From Beverwykella pulmonaria (Eukaryota > Ascomycota > Dothideomycetes > Pleosporales > Melanommataceae), in contig BCHH01000009.1 of NCBI GenBank assembly GCA_001599595.1, positions 1,788,901 through 1,852,900 of the forward strand: a stretch of 64,000 bases of DNA, given 5' to 3'. Position numbers and translations under genes: made by a program. Shown here piece by piece: positions 59,235 through 64,000 of the stretch (the stretch's first letter is position 1; each line of letters opens with the position of its first letter). The notes beneath the pieces are model-generated. The model was not told the DNA's origin. It was given only the letters and a program-made list of their open reading frames with translations, and did not search any database.

Positions 59235-61729
59235 TTAGGATGCATCCAGTTCAATTTTACATATCCATACCCTTCCATTTCCAACACCGATACCAATCGT
59301 ATTCCCTGCCACTGCTGAGCATGATGGCCGATACTCCCAGGGTAGACACACTAGGTCCTCTGAATTATATGTTATCCATGCTCCATCTGCGCTCAAAGCT
59401 AGGCCTTGATACTGAGCACTATGAGGCGCCGAATTGGTTGGAAGTGTTCTTAAACTTGGTGGAGCACTAATTTTAATAGCACCAATTTCAGTGTGAATAT
59501 ATGAGTTAGTAGTGTCAAAAGAGATATTGAATAGCACCGTACCAGTACTAAGCGTCTGGAGGCACTCGCCACTGCTTGCATCCCAGATCATGACTGTCCT
59601 GTCGTCCGATGCCGACGCGAGCCGGGCCGAGTCGTGGGAGAAGGCTACTGAGCTGACAAAATTGCTATGGCCCTTAAGCATCTGGAGGCACTCGCCACTG
59701 CTTAAAACCCAGATCTTGACCGTGTCGTCGTCCGACACCGACGCGAGCCGGGCCGAGTCGTGGGAGAAGGCTACTGGGTTGGCAAATCTGCTATGTCCCT
59801 TAAACGTCTGGAGGCACTCGCCACTGCTTACATCCCAAATCTTGACTGTCCTGTCGTATGATGCCGACGCGAGCCGGGCGGAGTCGTGGGAGAAGGCTAC
59901 TGAGTTGACCCTACTGCTATGGCCCTCGAGCATCTGGAGGCACTTGCCACTACTTGCATCCCAGATCTTGACTGTCCCGTCGTTTGACGCCGACGCGAGC
60001 CGGGCCGAGTCGTGGGAGAAGGCTGCTGAGTTGACTATATTACTATGGCCCTCGAGCGTCTGGAGGTACTCGCCACTGCTTACATCCCAGATCTTGACTG
60101 TGCTGTCGTATGATGCCGACGCGAGCCGGGCCGAGTCGTGGGAGGAGGCTACTAAGTTGACCCTACTGCTATGGCCGTTGAGCGTCTGGAGACACTCGCC
60201 ACTGCTTGCATCCCAGATCTTGACTGTCCCGTCGTCCGATGCCGACGCGAGCCGGGTCGAGTCGTGGGAGAAGACTACTGAGTCGACAAATCTGCTATGG
60301 CCCTTAAGTGTCTGGAGGCACTCGCCACTGCTTACATCCCAGATCTTGACTGTCCTGTCGTTTGACGCCGACACGAGCCGGGCCGAGTCGTGGGAGAAGG
60401 CTACCGAGTTGACAAAACTACTATGGCCCTCGAGTGTCTGGAGACACTTGCCACTACTTGCATCCCAGATCTTGACTGTCCCGTCGTTTGACGCCGACGC
60501 GAGCCGGGCCGAGTCGTGGGAGAAGGCTACCGAGTTGACAAAACCGCTATGGCCCTTAAGCGTTTGGAGGCACATGCCATTGCTTGCATCCCAGATCTTG
60601 ACCGTGTTGTCCGACATCGACGCGAGCCAGGCCGAGTCGTGGGAGAAGGCTGCTGAGTTGACTATATTACTATGGCCCTCGAGCGTCTGGAGGCGCTTGC
60701 CACTACTTGCGTCCCAGATCTTGACTGTCCTGTCGTTTGACGCCGACGCGAGCCGGGACCAGTCGTGGGAGAAGGCTACTGAGTCGAAAAAACCGATATG
60801 GCCCTTAAGCTTTTGGAGGCACTTGCCATTGCTTGCATCCCAGATCTTGACCGTGTCGTCCGACATCGACGCGAGCCAGGCCGAGTCGTGGGAGAAGGCT
60901 GCTGACTTGACTATATTGCTATGGTCCTCGAGCGTCTGGAGGCATTCGCCACTTCTTACATCCCAGATCTTGACTGTCCTGACCGACACCGACATGAGCC
61001 GGGCCGAGTCGTGGGAGAAGGTTACTGAGTCGACAAAATCCCTATGGCCCCCGAGCGTCTGGAGGCACTCGCCACTGCTTGCATCCCAGATCTTGATTGT
61101 ACTGTCGTTTGACGCCGACGCGAGCCGGGCCGAGTTGTGGGAGAAGGCTACTGAGCTGACCAACTGACTATGGCCCTCGAGCGTCTGGAGGCAGGGACTC
61201 CATTGATCCCCTATAGCCGGCTTTATTGTGATCTGCTTTAGCTCTTCCCTCCTGAAAATACTTCTTATTAGGCTGCGATCTGGACTAAACACAAGTGCGG
61301 AAGCATATGCCTGAAGAGGACTCTTCTCTATTGCCCACTTGTGAGACATAATGAATCGGCGCGCATCCCGAACTAATTTTATTAAGGCAGATGCACCTGC
61401 TCTTCCCTAGGTTACATTAGCATGTGTAACATTAAATACTCAAACAGCATCACTAATTCATAGATTACCTGGATTAAAGCCTCAAGTTTTACCATTGACA
61501 GAACCCCTTTTGACATGCTCTTGTGCAGGCTAAGAGCCTCAAGCCAGTAAAGGTATTTATCTCTTATAAAGCTGTCAACGGCACCGCCATCTCGCAATTT
61601 AACGTTGTATTCTTCAGAAGAGTTAAGAGTTGAATTACAGAGGTGATCGATCCAGTAGATACACGAGTAGAGTGACCCTGCTAGTGGGTCTAGGTCTGGT
61701 TTTTTAACCTGCTTAGCAGGATATCCTAC
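59235..61729 (-). CDS. WD40-repeat half of a fungal NACHT-WD40 NOD-like receptor
   Basis: Read on the minus strand from just after the frameshift: 61729-61469, a 62-base intron (GTAATC...CCTAG, branch-like TGCTAAT), then 61406-59235. The first part (GYPAKQVKKPDLDPLAGSL, YSCIYWIDHL, KLEALIQ, then LIKLVRDARRFIMSHKWAI and SPLQAYASALVFSP) is the conserved linker between the NACHT and WD40 parts in this receptor class. Thirteen WD40 repeats follow, most of 42 residues (three of 41), then a divergent C-terminal tail (about 110 residues) ending ELDAS. The propeller would sense a ligand. The repeats are nearly identical except at a few positions. A single-base frameshift separates this half from the NACHT half, so without correction it would not be translated together. 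Confidence 0.82.
59565..61193 (-). repeat. 13 tandem WD40-coding units, 126-bp period
   Basis: Each unit encodes CLQTL-GH-SxxV-SVAFSHDSARLASASxDxTVKIWDASSGE with few changes. Three units lack one codon in the ND-xT turn. Variation concentrates at the three residues after GHS, the next N/D/K residue, and the residue(s) before TVKIW. Residue identity over the rest is very high, as expected for repeats that exchange sequence. Confidence 0.92.
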
Positions 61730-63228
61730 GCACGTAAGCTGTACATGTCTCGTTGGAGTGTCTTAGACATGACTTGGAGCGATCTTGAGGATACTTTGTG
61801 GTGGGCTTCCTCTATTCCAGATGGAAAGATTTCGTTAAAGGCTTTTTCGAATAGAAAGTCTTTTACAGATTGATGCACAAAATAAACAGTGTCTTGTCGA
61901 ATGGTAAGGAACGAGCCACAAAAGCCAACAATCTCTCGCAATAACTCTGGATCGTTGGCTATATCGTCGGCCATATCGTCAAGCATCCCAGTAAGAGATT
62001 CCAGCTCCTTTAGTGTAATGGGTTCGTATACAATTCCGATTAAGGCTAATATCCGCTTACAGAGGTTAGCATTGTCTGATTTGCATATTTGCTCCATCAT
62101 TCGCTCGTACAAAGAATCGAGCCCCGGCGGAAACGTGTTCAATTGTGCGAGGGCCTTCCATCGTGGGATCTTTTCAAGGTTTTGACAGACTAAAGCTGCC
62201 CAGAGGAAGGTGTCATTCGCATTTGCGGATAGATGTTCTAACACGCCAATTCGCGTTTTATCATCGTACTCCTTCTGTTTTGCCAGCTGAAGGACCTTAT
62301 CCTGGATGAATATGCTGACCGCTGTAGAAACAGACTCTGTATTCAGTTCAAGGCACAGTCTGACCTTGTGTTCCGCCCTCTTAAATCGTTCCTCAATGTC
62401 AGGCCAGTTGCGGCTTGAGACGATCCATTTGACACGAGAAGATACACACGACTTCTGGACGATGAAGTCTAATAGCTTTGATAAGTCTGCTACGCATTCG
62501 TCGAGCGCATCAACGATCAAGTACGTGCTGTTCAAGCTCGGGTCCTGCAAGATATTTGTGAAGATTTCATACAAGGCAACCCAGGCATTCGCATCCTCAA
62601 AGAGCGCTTTGCCAGCATGATCATATTTCTTCAGTATATGCGAGACGAGCGACTGCTGTTGAGTAACAAGCATGTACATGAGACCTCGCAGCACGGCCGT
62701 GGCGCTGTTGATCCGCGAGTCCGTGGCCTGGCAGAAGAAGTAGGACAGAAGACCCGTCGACTTCTTCAGTTCGTCGATAATACCGCAGAGCAGCATCGTC
62801 TTTCCCTTGCCGGGATCGCCCTTGATCCATAACAGTCGGCTCTGCTGGTCGTCACGCCATCGTTGGAAGTCGGGATTTTCGAGGATCCAGCGGTACGAGG
62901 GCTTCAGCAGTCCGCCCTTGGTTTCCTCAATACGCTTCTTGTCATCGCAGGGATCGGTGACGCGTAGATCTTGCATACATTTCTTTTGCTCGTTGTGCTC
63001 ATTACTGAAATATAAAGGCTCATTGAAAGTAGATTGATTAAACTGGTTGCCCCTGCCTGTATTATTGTTCTGAACACCCTTAGAACTGTTATATTGGGGC
63101 CCAAGACCGTGGCTGTCAAAGGGTAAGTATCCCGAAGACGGCCTAGAGTGTTGTGTTTTCGGTGATCGCGGGTTTGGTTGGGTAGGGTAACCGCTCACTT
63201 GAGATTTCGCGTCAGCGGGTATCGTCAT
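61726..63228 (-). CDS. NACHT half of a fungal NOD-like receptor
   Basis: 500 residues from the ATG at 63228 to the stop TAG at 61726-61728. An open frame extends upstream to 63516, but its residues show no domain, and further exons upstream cannot be excluded because the window ends. Walker A is GDPGKGKT (residues 137-144) within RLLWIKGDPGKGKTMLLCGI, Walker B is YLIVDALDE (about 236-244), and the sensor VKWIVSSRNWPDIEERF follows. The rest is the usual post-NACHT helical region ending near QRDMYSLRA. The N-terminal part (1-95) has no HET, Goodbye or patatin domain; it is Asn/Gly/Gln-rich (GVQNNNTGRGNQFNQSTF). The stop interrupts at the junction with the linker and WD40 part. Such receptors act in non-self recognition and can trigger cell death; here the role is inferred. 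Confidence 0.85.
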   Translation of the reverse strand: MTIPADAKSQVSGYPTQPNPRSPKTQHSRPSSGYLPFDSHGLGPQYNSSKGVQNNNTGRGNQFNQSTFNEPLYFSNEHNEQKKCMQDLRVTDPCDDKKRIEETKGGLLKPSYRWILENPDFQRWRDDQQSRLLWIKGDPGKGKTMLLCGIIDELKKSTGLLSYFFCQATDSRINSATAVLRGLMYMLVTQQQSLVSHILKKYDHAGKALFEDANAWVALYEIFTNILQDPSLNSTYLIVDALDECVADLSKLLDFIVQKSCVSSRVKWIVSSRNWPDIEERFKRAEHKVRLCLELNTESVSTAVSIFIQDKVLQLAKQKEYDDKTRIGVLEHLSANANDTFLWAALVCQNLEKIPRWKALAQLNTFPPGLDSLYERMMEQICKSDNANLCKRILALIGIVYEPITLKELESLTGMLDDMADDIANDPELLREIVGFCGSFLTIRQDTVYFVHQSVKDFLFEKAFNEIFPSGIEEAHHKVSSRSLQVMSKTLQRDMYSLRA

Positions 63229-64000
63229 TGTCGAAGGTACGTTAGATTTAAGAAGTGCGAGGCCGATGCTAAGATAATTGGAGTTGTACCTAACAAATGT
63301 GAGCTTGACCACAAGGCTGATAGGTCCGACAGCATTACCAGGCAAATACGCATCAATTATCGCGAGGCTGAAAGTGCTCGAGTCAGCCAGCTGGTTGCTA
63401 ATAGAGTATTCGCGGGCTGTGATGGCACTATCAGCTAGGAACATACAGTAGAGGGCATGAATCAGATTCCTGTGGTTCTGCGAAAAATAACATATGTACA
63501 GCACATAGAGCTGCATTTTGCGAGCGCTGAAACTCGTGCTTTCGCGCTTGCACGTGAGGCTTCAGATTCTGCCCCGCAGGCCAAGAGGATTCATTCGAGG
63601 CTCGCACAGATAATTGCGATATCTTCTATGGGTAGAGTCCGTTCGGGCTGATACGAGATATGCGGAATAGATTGGCCTATTTATATCTCCAGACGTTTGC
63701 GGCTTCGCCGGCTGTGATGCAATCTACTGAAGAACGAATTGGGTTGTGGTGCCGTGGAAGCCCGTGGCGCATCTTGTCCCCCTCGATGGACAAGTGTTGC
63801 CTAACATCAGTCAAAGCCAATAGTTATAGGTCTTTGTGGGTGGCTTCTGTACCTTACCCTGGTTCGAGGCTAGCAAGCCACGGAGCTGAATCGTCCTCTT
63901 CGCGAAGCGCCGAGAAGGCAAACAAAGGCAGAACTTGGTGCGTAGACGATAACTATTCATCAGCAAATGAGAATCGAGAAGATCTAAGACACTGCAGGAG
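63229..64000. other. right edge, upstream of NLR
   Basis: No supportable gene. It could contain the NLR promoter or an additional 5' exon; I see no N-terminal effector domain. Window ends here. Confidence 0.4.

Noticed and set aside
59512..61167. 551-codon plus-strand open frame
   Set aside because: It runs exactly antisense to the WD40 repeats and repeats with their 126-bp period. It is open because one frame of the repeat unit's complement lacks stops, not because it is a gene.

Overview
The window reads as nuclear DNA of a filamentous ascomycete (Pezizomycotina). The genes are interrupted by short introns of about 50-90 bases with GT...AG ends and CTAAC/CTAAT-like branch sites. The recognisable products are typically fungal: a multifunctional peroxisomal beta-oxidation enzyme ending in SKL, a YAP/AP-1-type bZIP factor, a thaumatin-like secreted protein, a Qdr/DHA1-type MFS exporter and a NACHT-WD40 NOD-like receptor. 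I cannot place it to species from sequence alone. Coding and intergenic base composition are mixed, and no long AT-rich blocks are seen.

Layout. 0-8.5 kb is housekeeping: a BAR-domain protein (Gvp36-like), a convergent gamma-glutamylcyclotransferase-like gene, a divergent histidinol-phosphatase gene (HIS2) and a seven-exon FKBP12 gene preceded by eight CCAAT units in tandem. 8.5-19 kb is gene-poor and holds one secreted thaumatin-like protein. 19.1-20.85 kb holds a decayed gene with a SANT/Myb-like block, broken by several stop codons and frameshifts. 21.3-34.2 kb is gene-dense: a single-pass membrane protein with a Pro/Gln-rich tail, a type II phosphopantetheinyl transferase (PPT2-like), tRNA-Ser(AGA), a Copia-Gag-like gene that appears domesticated, aspartate aminotransferase, a syntaxin-18/Ufe1 SNARE and an MFS exporter. 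34.3-42.4 kb is accessory: an unrecognised coiled-coil protein, repeat debris, an ankyrin remnant, a tiny Cys-rich protein and about 4.7 kb with no supportable gene. 42.5-57.6 kb has a compact bZIP factor, a small secreted Cys protein, an unrecognised 681-residue membrane protein, a metallophosphoesterase, FOX2 and a short-chain dehydrogenase. 59.2-63.2 kb is a fungal NLR (NACHT plus 13 nearly identical WD40 repeats) whose two halves are put out of frame by one base.

How genes relate. There is no obvious biosynthetic cluster. FOX2 has a CCTCGG fatty-acid-response motif upstream. PPT2 would activate mitochondrial acyl carrier protein. The accessory parts (NLR, ankyrin remnant, decayed SANT gene, Gag-derived gene) are the most variable-looking and the most worth checking. 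The strongest unusual signals are the frameshifted NLR with its homogenised repeats, the decayed SANT gene, the Gag-like gene, and a 60-base stop-free, in-frame intron in the aminotransferase.
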